A stretch of DNA of 22,910 nt from JAZKFT01 sp043760535 (GTDB taxonomy: Bacteria; Bacteroidota; Bacteroidia; Chitinophagales; Chitinophagaceae). The notes beneath the pieces are model-generated. The model saw only the letters and a list, made by a program, of their open reading frames with translations. It searched no databases and was not told the DNA's origin. Each line of letters opens with the position of its first letter. Positions within the stretch are counted from its first letter, which is position 1. Location of the stretch: NCBI GenBank assembly GCA_043760535.1, contig JAYUOV010000339.1:1-22910 (forward strand), given 5' to 3'. Below are positions 15,021 to 22,820 of this stretch, piece by piece. The position numbers and the translations under genes are program-made.

Positions 15021-16760
15021 ATGTACGACATTATGCAACTGAACGAGATGCTCGTTCCGGAATTACTTGATATTGCCGATCAGCTAAGAGTTCCCAATTC
15101 TAAAAAATTAAGCAAAGCCGAATTGGTCAATAAAATTATAGAAAAAGAAGCCATTATAGAAAAGGCTTCAAAGCCTTCGGCCAATAGTGATGAAAAGATT
15201 CGCCGAAAACGAATCCCCAAAATTATAGAATCCGATCCCGTAATATCTATTGATATACCTGAACCTGTAGCGATTCCTTCTTCAGTAGCAGCTACAAAAT
15301 CACAGCCAGTAACGCTTCCCTTAACAGAGCCTATTTCAGAAAAGCCAGTTTCCAAGCGTGGCCGTAAACCAAAAGATTTTCGTGAACAAAGCAGTGATGA
15401 TGCTAGCAATGGCAATATTGCACCGGTAAAACCAGCACTTGTAACAGCGTCAGAAAGCCAGCCACAGGAGCCGCAGCAAAACATTTCTGCCGGTTACGAT
15501 GATCCCTCGCCTACCGTACAAGCCGATGAAAATGCAAATGCCACAACCGAAACCCCAGAGCAACAAAAAATAAACGCCCAGCAGCGCTACCGCGACTTAC
15601 CAAGGCCGGTAAGAGAAAAAGAGCAACCTACTTTTAATATTGACTTCGATGGCATGATATTAAGCGAAGGCGTACTAGAAATGATGCCCGATGGATATGG
15701 TTTTTTACGCTCTTCCGATTACAATTACCTTTCTTCACCAGATGATGTGTATGTAAGCCCAAGCCAGATAAAACTTTTTGGCCTAAAAACCGGCGATACC
15801 GTTTTTGGTTCTGTTCGTCCGCCCAAAGAGGGGGAAAAATATTTTGCATTATTGAAAGTGGAAACCATCAATGGCAAAACTAGCGAAGAGGTTCGTGACC
15901 GTATCCCCTTCGATTATTTGACTCCACTTTTTCCTTTCGAGAAACTAAACTTATTCGATCGTAGCGATAATTATTCCACCCGCATCATGGATTTGTTTAC
16001 GCCTATTGGTAAAGGCCAGCGTGGATTAATAGTGGCACAACCAAAAACTGGTAAAACCATGCTGCTAAAAGCTTTGGCAAATGCTATAGCCGCTAACCAC
16101 CCGGAGTGTTACCTGATGATAGTATTGGTAGATGAACGCCCCGAAGAGGTAACCGATATGGAACGTAACGTAAATGCCGAAGTAATTGCATCTACCTTTG
16201 ATGAGCCAGCTGAAAAACACGTAAAAGTGAGTACAATGGCCTTGCAAAAAGCCAAGCGTTTGGTAGAGTGTGGCCACGATGTGGTGATTCTTTTAGATAG
16301 CATTACCCGCCTTGCCCGTGCACACAATACAGTGGCACCCAGCAGCGGTAAAGTGCTAAGTGGTGGTGTGGAAGCCAATGCCATGCAGAAACCAAAGCAG
16401 TTTTTTGGTGCAGCCCGTAAGGTGGAGTTTGGTGGATCATTAACCATAATAGCCACGGCCTTAATAGATACCGGCAGCAAAATGGATGAGGTTATTTTTG
16501 AAGAATTTAAAGGCACCGGCAATATGGAATTGCAACTGGATCGCCGCCTAAGTAACAAACGCATTTTCCCTGCAATAGATCTTGTAGCCAGTAGCACCCG
16601 CCGGGATGATTTACTACTAGACCGAGATGTGCTGCAACGCATGAACCTGCTCCGTGTTTTCTTAAACGATATGAAAACCGAAGAGGCCATGAACGAACTG
16701 ATGAAACGTATGAAAGGAACAAAAGATAACTATGAGTTTTTGGCCAGTATGAGCAGGTAA
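15021..16760 (+). CDS. rho: Transcription termination factor Rho with long disordered insertion
   Basis: A 579-residue hexameric RNA helicase. The N-terminal Rho_N helical domain spans about 1-45 (LNEMLVPELLDIADQL). A cold-shock-type RNA-binding domain lies near 208-285 (EGVLEMMPDGYGFLR), and the RecA-like motor carries Walker A in GLIVAQPKTGKT (335-346) and Walker B VVILLD (421-426), followed by SITRLARAHN and the secondary-site region GGSLTIIATALIDTGS. Residues about 46-205 form a Pro/Ser/Glu/Gln-rich, low-complexity insertion with basic patches RRKR (61-64) and an AT-hook-like KRGRKPK (112-118). E. coli Rho is 419 residues, so the insertion accounts for the extra length. In Bacteroides thetaiotaomicron a comparable Rho insertion drives condensate formation. 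The gene is followed by a strong intrinsic terminator. Confidence 0.95.
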   Translation: MYDIMQLNEMLVPELLDIADQLRVPNSKKLSKAELVNKIIEKEAIIEKASKPSANSDEKIRRKRIPKIIESDPVISIDIPEPVAIPSSVAATKSQPVTLPLTEPISEKPVSKRGRKPKDFREQSSDDASNGNIAPVKPALVTASESQPQEPQQNISAGYDDPSPTVQADENANATTETPEQQKINAQQRYRDLPRPVREKEQPTFNIDFDGMILSEGVLEMMPDGYGFLRSSDYNYLSSPDDVYVSPSQIKLFGLKTGDTVFGSVRPPKEGEKYFALLKVETINGKTSEEVRDRIPFDYLTPLFPFEKLNLFDRSDNYSTRIMDLFTPIGKGQRGLIVAQPKTGKTMLLKALANAIAANHPECYLMIVLVDERPEEVTDMERNVNAEVIASTFDEPAEKHVKVSTMALQKAKRLVECGHDVVILLDSITRLARAHNTVAPSSGKVLSGGVEANAMQKPKQFFGAARKVEFGGSLTIIATALIDTGSKMDEVIFEEFKGTGNMELQLDRRLSNKRIFPAIDLVASSTRRDDLLLDRDVLQRMNLLRVFLNDMKTEEAMNELMKRMKGTKDNYEFLASMSR

Positions 16761-16783
16761 GTTGCTTAGAAAATACAGAATAC

Positions 16784-16820
16784 AAAACAGTCTATAACCA
16801 TTACGTTATAGACTGTTTTT
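16784..16820 (+). terminator. Intrinsic terminator of rho
   Basis: Arms 16784-16798 and 16805-16819 are perfectly complementary over 15 bp (core CAGTCTATAAC/GTTATAGACTG) with a CATTAC loop and a five-T tract at 16816-16820. It starts 24 bp after the rho stop codon. This is the strongest terminator in the window. Confidence 0.85.
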
Positions 16821-16925
16821 GTGAATGGCTATGTATTATGGAACATCCATTTACTGCAGGCCTTTTCTGTTAAAAAATATTACCGTTTGTATTGATGCCA
16901 TACATTTACCACAAAAGATTTTATT

Positions 16926-17360
16926 GTGAAATTATTATTAGCAGCAATGGTGTTACTGTCAAGTAGTGCCGTACTGGTTTTTGGCCAAACAGAAAGTTTT
17001 TTGGTAATGATGGATGGGAAAATTTTGTGCAATGGCTCAAAAGAAAAAAACGCAGATACGGTTCATCTTTCCAAAAAAGCACTAAAAAAAGCTAAGTTAT
17101 TTACCATTCGTTTTGAAAACAAAAAAGAAGGTATTTGGAAAAGAGCCACCTGGCTGGAGAATGAAAATGTAAAAGAGGTAGCCAAATATACCTTTGAAAT
17201 GCCTACACCTAACGGCACTATTCTTATACCTGCAGCCGACATTCGAGGTGTTTTGAAAGGACAAAAAAGTGTAGAAATATACACTTCTCTAAAACCAAAA
17301 AATAGTATGATGATGGTAAGAGAAACAAGAGAACTGATTTGTAAAATTGTGATTGATTAA
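16926..17360 (+). CDS. Small secreted protein of unknown function
   Basis: A 144-residue protein with a GTG start (16926-16928) that begins a clean signal peptide (MKLLLAAMVLLSSSAVLVFGQ, cleavage probably after FG). The mature part is about 123 residues, rich in lysine and beta-strand-like stretches (TILIPAADIRGVL, KSVEIYTSLKP), and has two cysteines that could form a disulphide (LCNGS and ELICK). I do not recognise the family. The lipid kinase gene follows after 11 bp, so the two are very likely co-transcribed. A periplasmic or outer-membrane-associated location is inferred. Downstream of the rho terminator, it probably has its own promoter, but no clear box was found. Confidence 0.65.
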   Translation: MKLLLAAMVLLSSSAVLVFGQTESFLVMMDGKILCNGSKEKNADTVHLSKKALKKAKLFTIRFENKKEGIWKRATWLENENVKEVAKYTFEMPTPNGTILIPAADIRGVLKGQKSVEIYTSLKPKNSMMMVRETRELICKIVID

Positions 17361-17371
17361 CGAACGCCAAG

Positions 17372-18274
17372 ATGAAAAGAAAAATAGTTTTTGTGGTAAA
17401 CCCGATTGCAGGCACCCGTACTAAAACCGATTTACACCAATACCTAGAAAAGCGTACAGCAGCCACTGGTATTGATTTTTTAGTGATGCAATCGTACCCC
17501 GATGGCGATTATGAAAATTTGAAAATTGTAATTGCCAAACAACAAATAACAGATGTAATAGTATGTGGTGGCGATGGCACATTAAGTGCGGTAGCCGGTG
17601 CGTTACTAGGCACAGATGTTAATATTGGTATAATACCTGTAGGCAGCGGAAACGGGCTTGCAAGGGCTGCGTGTATTCCGCTTAAGCCTTCTAAAGCATT
17701 GGATATCGTTTTTGCTGGTTATACCACCGAGGTAGATGGCTTTTATATTAATCGCCAGTTTAGCTGTATGCTCAGTGGCCTTGGTTTTGATGCTCAGATA
17801 GCCCACAATTTTGCTAAAAAAAGTAGGCGTGGGTTAATTACCTACACTAAAGAATCGCTGCTACATTTTTTTAAAGCCAAGCCTTACCAGTTTGAAATAC
17901 AGATTAAAGATTTTTCGTTTTATACAGACGCTTTTTTTATAAGTATAGCTAATAGTAATCAGTTCGGTAACAATTTCACCATTGCCCCAAAGGCAAGCCT
18001 TACAGATGGATTGCTGGATATAGTAATAGTTCAAAAAATGAGCAAAGCCAGGCTGCCATTTGCTATTTTAAAACAGATTCGTGGCAACAATACCCTACAA
18101 GAACTTGTAGATACGATAAGCAAAAGAAACGTAGTGTATTTTCAGGTGCCAGAAATAAAAATTAAAAACATCCAGTTTGCGCCACTACATATTGATGGCG
18201 ACCCAAAAGAATCATCCAATGATTTTGATATTCAGGTAGTGCCAAAAGCCATGCGGCTTCTGATGCCTAATTAG
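17372..18274 (+). CDS. Diacylglycerol kinase-family lipid kinase (YegS/DagK type)
   Basis: A 300-residue protein with the complete N-terminal signature of the DAGK catalytic domain: FVVNPIAGT (7-15), the nucleotide-binding GGDGT (66-70) and GSGNGLAR (91-98). LSGLGFDAQIAHNF (about 134-147) and DGLLDIVIV, as well as LHIDGDP near the end, are further conserved pieces. Members phosphorylate diacylglycerol, ceramide, undecaprenol-like or other lipids using ATP at the inner membrane face; the lipid here is not determinable. The gene lies 11 bp after a small secreted protein gene, an association that suggests an envelope role. It ends without a strong terminator, facing a minus-strand gene. Confidence 0.88.
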   Translation: MKRKIVFVVNPIAGTRTKTDLHQYLEKRTAATGIDFLVMQSYPDGDYENLKIVIAKQQITDVIVCGGDGTLSAVAGALLGTDVNIGIIPVGSGNGLARAACIPLKPSKALDIVFAGYTTEVDGFYINRQFSCMLSGLGFDAQIAHNFAKKSRRGLITYTKESLLHFFKAKPYQFEIQIKDFSFYTDAFFISIANSNQFGNNFTIAPKASLTDGLLDIVIVQKMSKARLPFAILKQIRGNNTLQELVDTISKRNVVYFQVPEIKIKNIQFAPLHIDGDPKESSNDFDIQVVPKAMRLLMPN

Positions 18275-18389
18275 AGTGTTTGGTGTTTTATTTTAATGTG
18301 ATTTTTAGAAAGAAAATTGAAATAATTAATGCTCAAACCGTTAATAAACGGAACAAGTAAATAAAACATTATATGTGCGGGTTCAAGTT

Positions 18390-18410
18390 TTTTCAATAGG
18401 TTATTGAAAA
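18390..18410. terminator. Hairpin between convergent lipid kinase and TPR genes
   Basis: TTTTCAATA (18390-18398) and TATTGAAAA (18402-18410) form a perfect 9-bp inverted repeat with a GGT loop, preceded on the left by further T and followed on the right by A-rich-complement sequence. It lies between two converging genes and could end transcription from both sides, but it is AT-rich and has no long U-tract. Confidence 0.4.
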
Positions 18411-18479
18411 TTGGTTATTGATTAGCGAGCATTATTTTATAAAAAACTAACATATCTAAATGCTTTAATTTGCATTTAT

Positions 18480-19481
18480 TTATTTACCGCCATAATACTG
18501 CCCAGCAGGAATTTTAAAAATTCTGCCCCGCTGAAAATTTACAAAAGTGGTGTTTTCTTCCTTGTGCATAGCTACCCAATTTTGATAAGCGGATGTATTT
18601 GCTACGCTGCCAAAAAGCCATTGGTTGTAGGCTTCAAAAAGGCCATCCTGTAATAGTTGTTTTTGATAATCGAACAGCCGGAACGCAGGCCTGTTTTGGC
18701 TTTCGTTAAACCATTCTAATATAAACCGGCTGCGGATAGCTGTAAGTACTTCTGGTGTTATGCCAAAACTTGCTTCTCTACTTTGTTTGTTAAGGCTGGC
18801 GGCAAACTGTACCTCAAATGGCGAACTGCCTTTGCTATAGCCGCTAACAAACCACTGTTTGTAAATATCAAAAAGCACGTTTTTTATTTCAACTGTTTTG
18901 GTACTGTAACTTTCAAGGTTCACAAAAATTTCTCCGTACAAAAGGCTCCATAAATGATTGCCAATGGTGCCATAGTATTTGGTGGCGTAATAGTAATTGC
19001 CACTATAGCTTGGGTCGGTTTCAATGCCCTTTTCCCACATTTTAATACTGGCACTGGATCCAGGTTCTTTTTCATACAATATTTCGCCGTATTCGCTGTA
19101 AAGCGCACCACTTGTAGGAAATTTCTTGAGCCCCTTTTTAAAAAGTTTATCTGCTTCTTTTAGGTCTTGTTTGCTCTTGTAAATGTTACCTGCTATCTGA
19201 AATACCTGTTCGTCTGCATCCTCCTTATCTATCAATTTTTTTATTTCGGTAAGTGCCTTGTCATTTTGGCCCGCCATGTAGTAGGTAAATGCCAGCTCCT
19301 TAATAATATCCATATTGTCTGGTGTATTTTGTATCGCCTTAGCCAGTACTAAAATGGCATTTTCTAAATCGCCCTGCCGCTGAAAGCTCTTTGCTGTTTC
19401 CAATACCTGCTGTGTATCTGCAGGCTGCGCAAATGCAGTTGTAATAGTAGCGAAGAGCAAAAGTGTAATTAGAATTTTCAT
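18480..19481 (-). CDS. Secreted tetratricopeptide-repeat protein
   Basis: ATG 19481 is preferred; the longest frame adds only a TTG codon. The 333-residue protein begins with a signal peptide (MKILITLLLFATITTAFAQ). Residues about 25-165 contain four TPR-like helix pairs, visible in AKSFQRQGDLENAILVLAKA, AFTYYMAGQNDKALTEIKKL, GNIYKSKQDLKEADKLFKKG and YGEILYEKEPG. The C-terminal half has no familiar motif but is rich in aromatic residues (RSRFILEWFNESQNRPAFRLF) and ends in a short Gly/Tyr tail. It probably acts as a periplasmic protein-interaction scaffold; partners are unknown. It lies 122 bp downstream of the DUF1015 gene on the same strand. Confidence 0.75.
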   Translation of the reverse strand: MKILITLLLFATITTAFAQPADTQQVLETAKSFQRQGDLENAILVLAKAIQNTPDNMDIIKELAFTYYMAGQNDKALTEIKKLIDKEDADEQVFQIAGNIYKSKQDLKEADKLFKKGLKKFPTSGALYSEYGEILYEKEPGSSASIKMWEKGIETDPSYSGNYYYATKYYGTIGNHLWSLLYGEIFVNLESYSTKTVEIKNVLFDIYKQWFVSGYSKGSSPFEVQFAASLNKQSREASFGITPEVLTAIRSRFILEWFNESQNRPAFRLFDYQKQLLQDGLFEAYNQWLFGSVANTSAYQNWVAMHKEENTTFVNFQRGRIFKIPAGQYYGGK

Positions 19482-19603
19482 CAAGTATAATTTGATAAGG
19501 TTCAGGATTCAATGTTTAGAAAAGAAGATCCAACTCTTAGATTCGATTTTACAAAATACTGGCTTCTTTAAACTTGTTACTTAATCCTTAAATTGTAAAA
19601 ACG

Positions 19604-20842
19604 TTACGCTTTAAAGATAGTATGCGTCAAAAGGCCGTCACGGAGTTTTGGTTCAAACCAAGTGCTTTTGGGTGGCATAACGTTGCCGCTATCTGCTATA
19701 TCAAACAGCTGTTCTATGCTAACCGCATACAGGCTAAATGCTACTTTCATATTGCCGCTCTCAACCCTTTTTTCCAGCTCCGCCAAACCTCGGATGCCGC
19801 CTACAAAATCAATCCGTTTATCTGTTCTTTGGTCTTTAATACCTAGTACTTTATCTAAAATTAAATTGCTTAAAATGGTTACATCCAGCACGCCGATAGG
19901 GTCTTGTGTGTAAGTTCCTTTTTTAGCGGTAAGTTTATACCAGCTACCATTTAGGTACATACCAAAGTCGTGCAGGTTTTCTGGCGAAAAGGCATTGTTT
20001 CCCCGTTTTTCTATAATAAAATTTTCTTCAATCAGTGTAATAAAAGCATCATGCCCCAATCCGTTAAGGTCTTTAACCACACGGTTGTAATCCATTATGT
20101 ACAACTGGTTGCTAGGAAACAAAGTGGTGAGAAAATAATCGGCTGAATTACTGGCCGCACTCCCCAGGTTTTTGCGTGTTTTAGCAGCACTTGCTGCACG
20201 GTGGTGGCCATCGGCTATATAAGTAAATGGAATTTCTTCGGCAAAAAGGGTGGTTATTTTTTCAATGCTTTCGTCGTCGTTTACAATCCAGATGCTGTGT
20301 TGTATGTTATCATCGGCCACAAAATCGTAGATGGGAGAACGGTTGGTTTTCCAGTCGCTAATTAAGGTGTCTATAGCATCTAGGTTGCGGTAAGCCAAAA
20401 ATACGTTTCCGGTTTGGGCACCTGTAATCGTAATATGGTTAATGCGGTCTTGTTCTTTTTCCGGCCGGGTAAATTCATGCTTTTTAATGATATCTTTCTC
20501 ATAATCATCTAACGAAGAGGCAGCTACCAAACCTGTTTGGCTGCGGCCATTCATAATTAACTGATAGATGTAGTAGCAGTTTTTGTTTTCTCTAAACAAC
20601 ACATCCCGGCTAAGAAAAGCATCAAGGTTTTCTTTGGCCTTTACATATACTTCGGGGCTGTGGATGTACACTTCTTCTGGCAGGTCTATTTCGCTGCGGG
20701 TAATGTGCAGAAAAGAATAAGGATTGCCCTGCGCTTCGGTTTTTGCTTCTTCACGGTTCATTACATCGTAAGGGCGGCTAGCCACCTGCGATGCAAATTG
20801 TGCTGCTGGTCGTAATGCTTTAAATGGTGCTATAGTAGCCAT
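19604..20842 (-). CDS. DUF1015 family protein (SerK/ParB-like fold)
   Basis: A 412-residue cytosolic protein with the DUF1015 landmarks: PYDVM (25-29), HITRSEIDLP, KHExT-type KHEFTRPEKEQDR (121-133), and FTYIADGHHRAASA (206-219), whose DGHHR resembles the catalytic loop of ParB/SerK-type kinases. The archaeal SerK is a free-serine kinase with a related fold, and DUF1015 genes often sit with serA and serC in Bacteroidota, so a link to serine metabolism is inferred, not shown. Neither serC nor serA is adjacent here. C-terminal motifs VLDVTILSNLILDKVLGI and DFVGGIRGLAELE are typical of the family. The start ATG is supported by the conserved opening IAPFKALRPA. Confidence 0.85.
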   Translation of the reverse strand: MATIAPFKALRPAAQFASQVASRPYDVMNREEAKTEAQGNPYSFLHITRSEIDLPEEVYIHSPEVYVKAKENLDAFLSRDVLFRENKNCYYIYQLIMNGRSQTGLVAASSLDDYEKDIIKKHEFTRPEKEQDRINHITITGAQTGNVFLAYRNLDAIDTLISDWKTNRSPIYDFVADDNIQHSIWIVNDDESIEKITTLFAEEIPFTYIADGHHRAASAAKTRKNLGSAASNSADYFLTTLFPSNQLYIMDYNRVVKDLNGLGHDAFITLIEENFIIEKRGNNAFSPENLHDFGMYLNGSWYKLTAKKGTYTQDPIGVLDVTILSNLILDKVLGIKDQRTDKRIDFVGGIRGLAELEKRVESGNMKVAFSLYAVSIEQLFDIADSGNVMPPKSTWFEPKLRDGLLTHTIFKA

Positions 20843-20960
20843 GCTTTGGTTTGCTGATAAGGCCGCAATATAAACACTTCCAAGTTTAGGGGTGTAAAGC
20901 TAGTGTAATGGTAATTTGTTAAAACTAAAATTGGGGTGGTAAAATGGGTAAGATAAGCCT

Positions 20961-21000
20961 GATTGGGTAATAGATTTAGATATTGGGAATTGGGGGTTTT
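20961..21000 (+). repeat. Third locus of the heptad-type repeat
   Basis: GATTGGG, ATTGGGA and ATTGGGG units occur at 20961, 20982 and 20989, the last two at an exact seven-base step, followed by GTTTTG. It resembles the units at 4661-4692 and 10991-11105 but is more decayed. Confidence 0.35.
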
Positions 21001-21061
21001 GAAGACACAACTGTGAAAATAAACCGATAGAACTGAATAATGCTATACAAAAGAAATACCG

Positions 21062-21295
21062 ATGTATTGGGTTAATTCTACTCGTTTTCGTCTTTTTCTG
21101 TTGCGTTTAATGTTTCTTAATTTCAACCAATGTCAGTCTCAAAACTTCCAAAAATCTTACTCTGTAGTCGGTGGCCTCACCAATATTCTTAGCTCTACAA
21201 AATTCAATACTGTGTGGTTTATAAAAATATCAAGACATACCTCAAGAAACCTTTTAGGTTACAGGTGGAAACCCAAGCCCGGATGCTTAAGTTAA
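21062..21295 (+). pseudogene. Remnant of a secreted repeat protein gene
   Basis: A 77-codon open frame whose residues 9-27 read like a signal peptide (RFRLFLLRLMFLNFNQCQSQ), followed by NFQKSYSVVGGLTN and VWFIKIS. These resemble the first lines of long Bacteroidota secreted proteins with propeller-like repeats (QNFQKT..., GGxTN..., VWLIK...), but the repeat spacing is shortened and the frame dissolves into charged, non-repetitive codons before a stop. I read it as a truncated, internally deleted remnant. An alternative is a genuine small exported protein. Confidence 0.35.
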
Positions 21296-21320
21296 GAAAA
21301 TTTGTGCACTCACCGACTAC
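21164..21320. repeat. 157-bp segment bounded by 10-bp inverted repeats
   Basis: GTAGTCGGTG (21164-21173) and CACCGACTAC (21311-21320) are perfect reverse complements separated by 137 bp. The 10-mer differs by one base from the arm of the 4633-4656 hairpin. No target-site duplication is visible in the flanks, so a miniature-transposon origin is only a possibility. Confidence 0.4.
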
Positions 21321-21515
21321 GAATTTGATAAATTTTACTTTTTGTAATCTGTTAATAGAATAGCTTTTTAAAACAAGAAAAACCAATTCAGTATATGCCT
21401 AAAGTCGGTAATTGGTAAGGAAGCCGACCACTGCTTACTTGAGAAATGTTTGTTTGCATTAAACGAATAACAGATTAGCAAATTCACATAGATAGCCATG
21501 GTTACATCCCCTCAC

Positions 21516-22406
21516 TTAACTCACCCCATCCACCACAGCTTCCTTAAAAATCTTCCCTACCAAACCCTGCAAAACTTTGCCCGGTCCGGCTTCTGTAAAA
21601 CGGGTGCCGCCATCGGCCTGTATGGCTTGTACTATTTGAGTCCACCGTACGGCACCGGTTAGCTGGTCTATCAGGTTTTGCTTAATGGCTAAAGGGTTAG
21701 TAACGGGCAAGGCGGTTACATTTTGGTATACGGCACAAATGGGCGTATTAAAGGTGGTGGCTTCTATTGCACTAGCTAGTTCTTCTTTGGCCGACGCCAT
21801 TAACGGGCTGTGAAAGGCACCGCCTACAGGTAGTACCAATGCACGTTTGGCACCGGCTGCTTTCATCCTTTCACAAGCTATTTCTATGCCTGTAAGGCTA
21901 CCACTAATTACGAGTTGGCCAGAGCAATTATAATTAGCAGGCACTACTATTTCGCCTGTTTCTTCTTGTACTTGCTTACATATTGCTTCCACTTTATCAT
22001 CGGCCAAAGCCAAAACGGCTGCCATGGTAGAAGGGTTTAATTCGCAGGCCTTTTGCATGGCTTTGGCACGGATGCTTACCAGCCTTAGGGCATCTTCAAA
22101 GTTCAGGGTTTGGTTAGCCACTAAGGCCGAAAATTCGCCGAGTGAATGGCCTGCAACCATATCGGGCTTTGCACCTTCAATGGTTTTAAATGCAGCTACA
22201 GAGTGCAAAAAAACAGCAGGCTGTGTTACATTGGTTTGCTTTAGCGCTTCATCTGTACCGGCAAACATAATGTCGCTAATGCGGAAGCCGAGTATCTCAT
22301 TGGCCTGCTCAAATAGTTCGTTAACCGAGGCATTGGTGTCGTATAGATTTTTACCCATACCACTAAACTGCGAACCTTGGCCAGGAAAGATAAATGCATG
22401 TTTCAT
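21516..22406 (-). CDS. fabD: Malonyl-CoA:ACP transacylase FabD
   Basis: A 296-residue enzyme that moves malonyl from CoA to acyl carrier protein in fatty acid synthesis. It has the opening FIFPGQGSQ with GQGSQ at 9-13, nucleophile Ser88 in AGHSLGE, Arg113 for carboxylate binding in VSIRAKAMQ, and catalytic His199 in GGAFHSPLM. The C-terminal GPGKVLQGLVGKI is also typical. Length matches the family. No other fatty-acid gene is visible nearby, so it is apparently a single gene at this locus. A perfect TAnnTTTG match lies 18 bp upstream of the start. Confidence 0.95.
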   Translation of the reverse strand: MKHAFIFPGQGSQFSGMGKNLYDTNASVNELFEQANEILGFRISDIMFAGTDEALKQTNVTQPAVFLHSVAAFKTIEGAKPDMVAGHSLGEFSALVANQTLNFEDALRLVSIRAKAMQKACELNPSTMAAVLALADDKVEAICKQVQEETGEIVVPANYNCSGQLVISGSLTGIEIACERMKAAGAKRALVLPVGGAFHSPLMASAKEELASAIEATTFNTPICAVYQNVTALPVTNPLAIKQNLIDQLTGAVRWTQIVQAIQADGGTRFTEAGPGKVLQGLVGKIFKEAVVDGVS

Positions 22407-22423
22407 AGGGCTATTATTTCGGT

Positions 22424-22431
22424 CAAAAATA
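22424..22431 (-). promoter_or_regulatory. Candidate -7 box of fabD
   Basis: On the minus strand the bases are TATTTTTG, a full match to TAnnTTTG, with the fabD ATG (22406) 17 intervening bases downstream. No TTG at the ideal spacing upstream was found, so the promoter is only partly supported. Confidence 0.4.
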
Positions 22432-22648
22432 AGGGGAAATCCAACACTTTTTAAGGTACAAGCTGTAGCAATTAAGGCACAAGGTTAAAGCCATAAAATG
22501 TAAGGGCATCTGTACAAAAAAAAATTGTTTTAAGTAAACGCTACTTATTTTCAAGTACTTTAATCGAGGTGTTTTTTCAATTGGTTTTTTAATAAGGGGT
22601 GATGCTGATCTCAAAATTATTTTTACCAAAAAACGTAACGGAATAACA

Positions 22649-22795
22649 ATGGTTCGTAAAGAAAATAATTGTGAAATAGACAAACACTTATTTTATGGTT
22701 TACAGATTAAAAACTGGGTTATCCCTAAAATAATTGAAGCTATAATGTATTCGTATTTTACAAATGTGGAAACATCTGAAGATGTTTTTTACTAG
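22649..22795 (+). CDS. Possible small gene or remnant
   Basis: From ATG 22649 a 48-residue frame runs to TAG 22793-22795. The frame is open further upstream to a stop at 22535, adding 37 codons without an ATG, GTG or TTG start, and that part reads plausibly (DLKIIFTKKRNGITM). The whole looks more like the tail of a decayed gene than a complete one. I do not recognise a family. A hairpin with a T-tract overlaps its last codons. Confidence 0.25.
   Translation: MVRKENNCEIDKHLFYGLQIKNWVIPKIIEAIMYSYFTNVETSEDVFY
22771..22790 (+). terminator. Small hairpin with T-tract
   Basis: AACATC (22771-22776) and GATGTT (22781-22786) pair around TGAA and are followed by TTTT, six T in a row in all. The shape is that of a short intrinsic terminator on the plus strand, ending 3 bp before the stop codon of the possible small gene. 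Confidence 0.4.
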
Positions 22796-22820
22796 TAGAA
22801 TAAAAAATAATCGTAACTAT

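Larger units (their letters stand above)
20843..21515. other. Gene-poor region with repeats and gene remnant
   Basis: A 673-bp stretch between the divergent-looking ends of two minus-strand genes with no intact gene. It holds a heptad-type run (20961-21000), a secreted-protein remnant (21062-21295), an inverted pair of GTAGTCGGTG 10-mers (21164-21173 and 21311-21320) and further GTCGGT/CCGACCAC words near 21404 and 21424. The composition suggests accumulated decayed DNA and insertions. Confidence 0.5.
22407..22820. other. AT-rich region between fabD and the transposase tail
   Basis: This 414-bp stretch holds the fabD promoter area, a plus-strand open frame that could be a small gene or remnant (22538-22795), and a small terminator-like hairpin at 22771-22790. 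A minus-strand frame at 22423-22683 has unlikely composition. No insertion-sequence terminal repeat could be identified by eye. Confidence 0.4.

Noticed and set aside
16109..16690. 193-codon minus-strand frame inside rho
   Set aside because: It is rich in Ser/Arg and directly opposite the conserved Rho motor, a typical shadow.
22423..22683. 86-codon minus-strand frame next to fabD
   Set aside because: Its composition (Leu/Lys/Ile/Phe without pattern) fits AT-rich non-coding DNA, and it covers the candidate fabD promoter.
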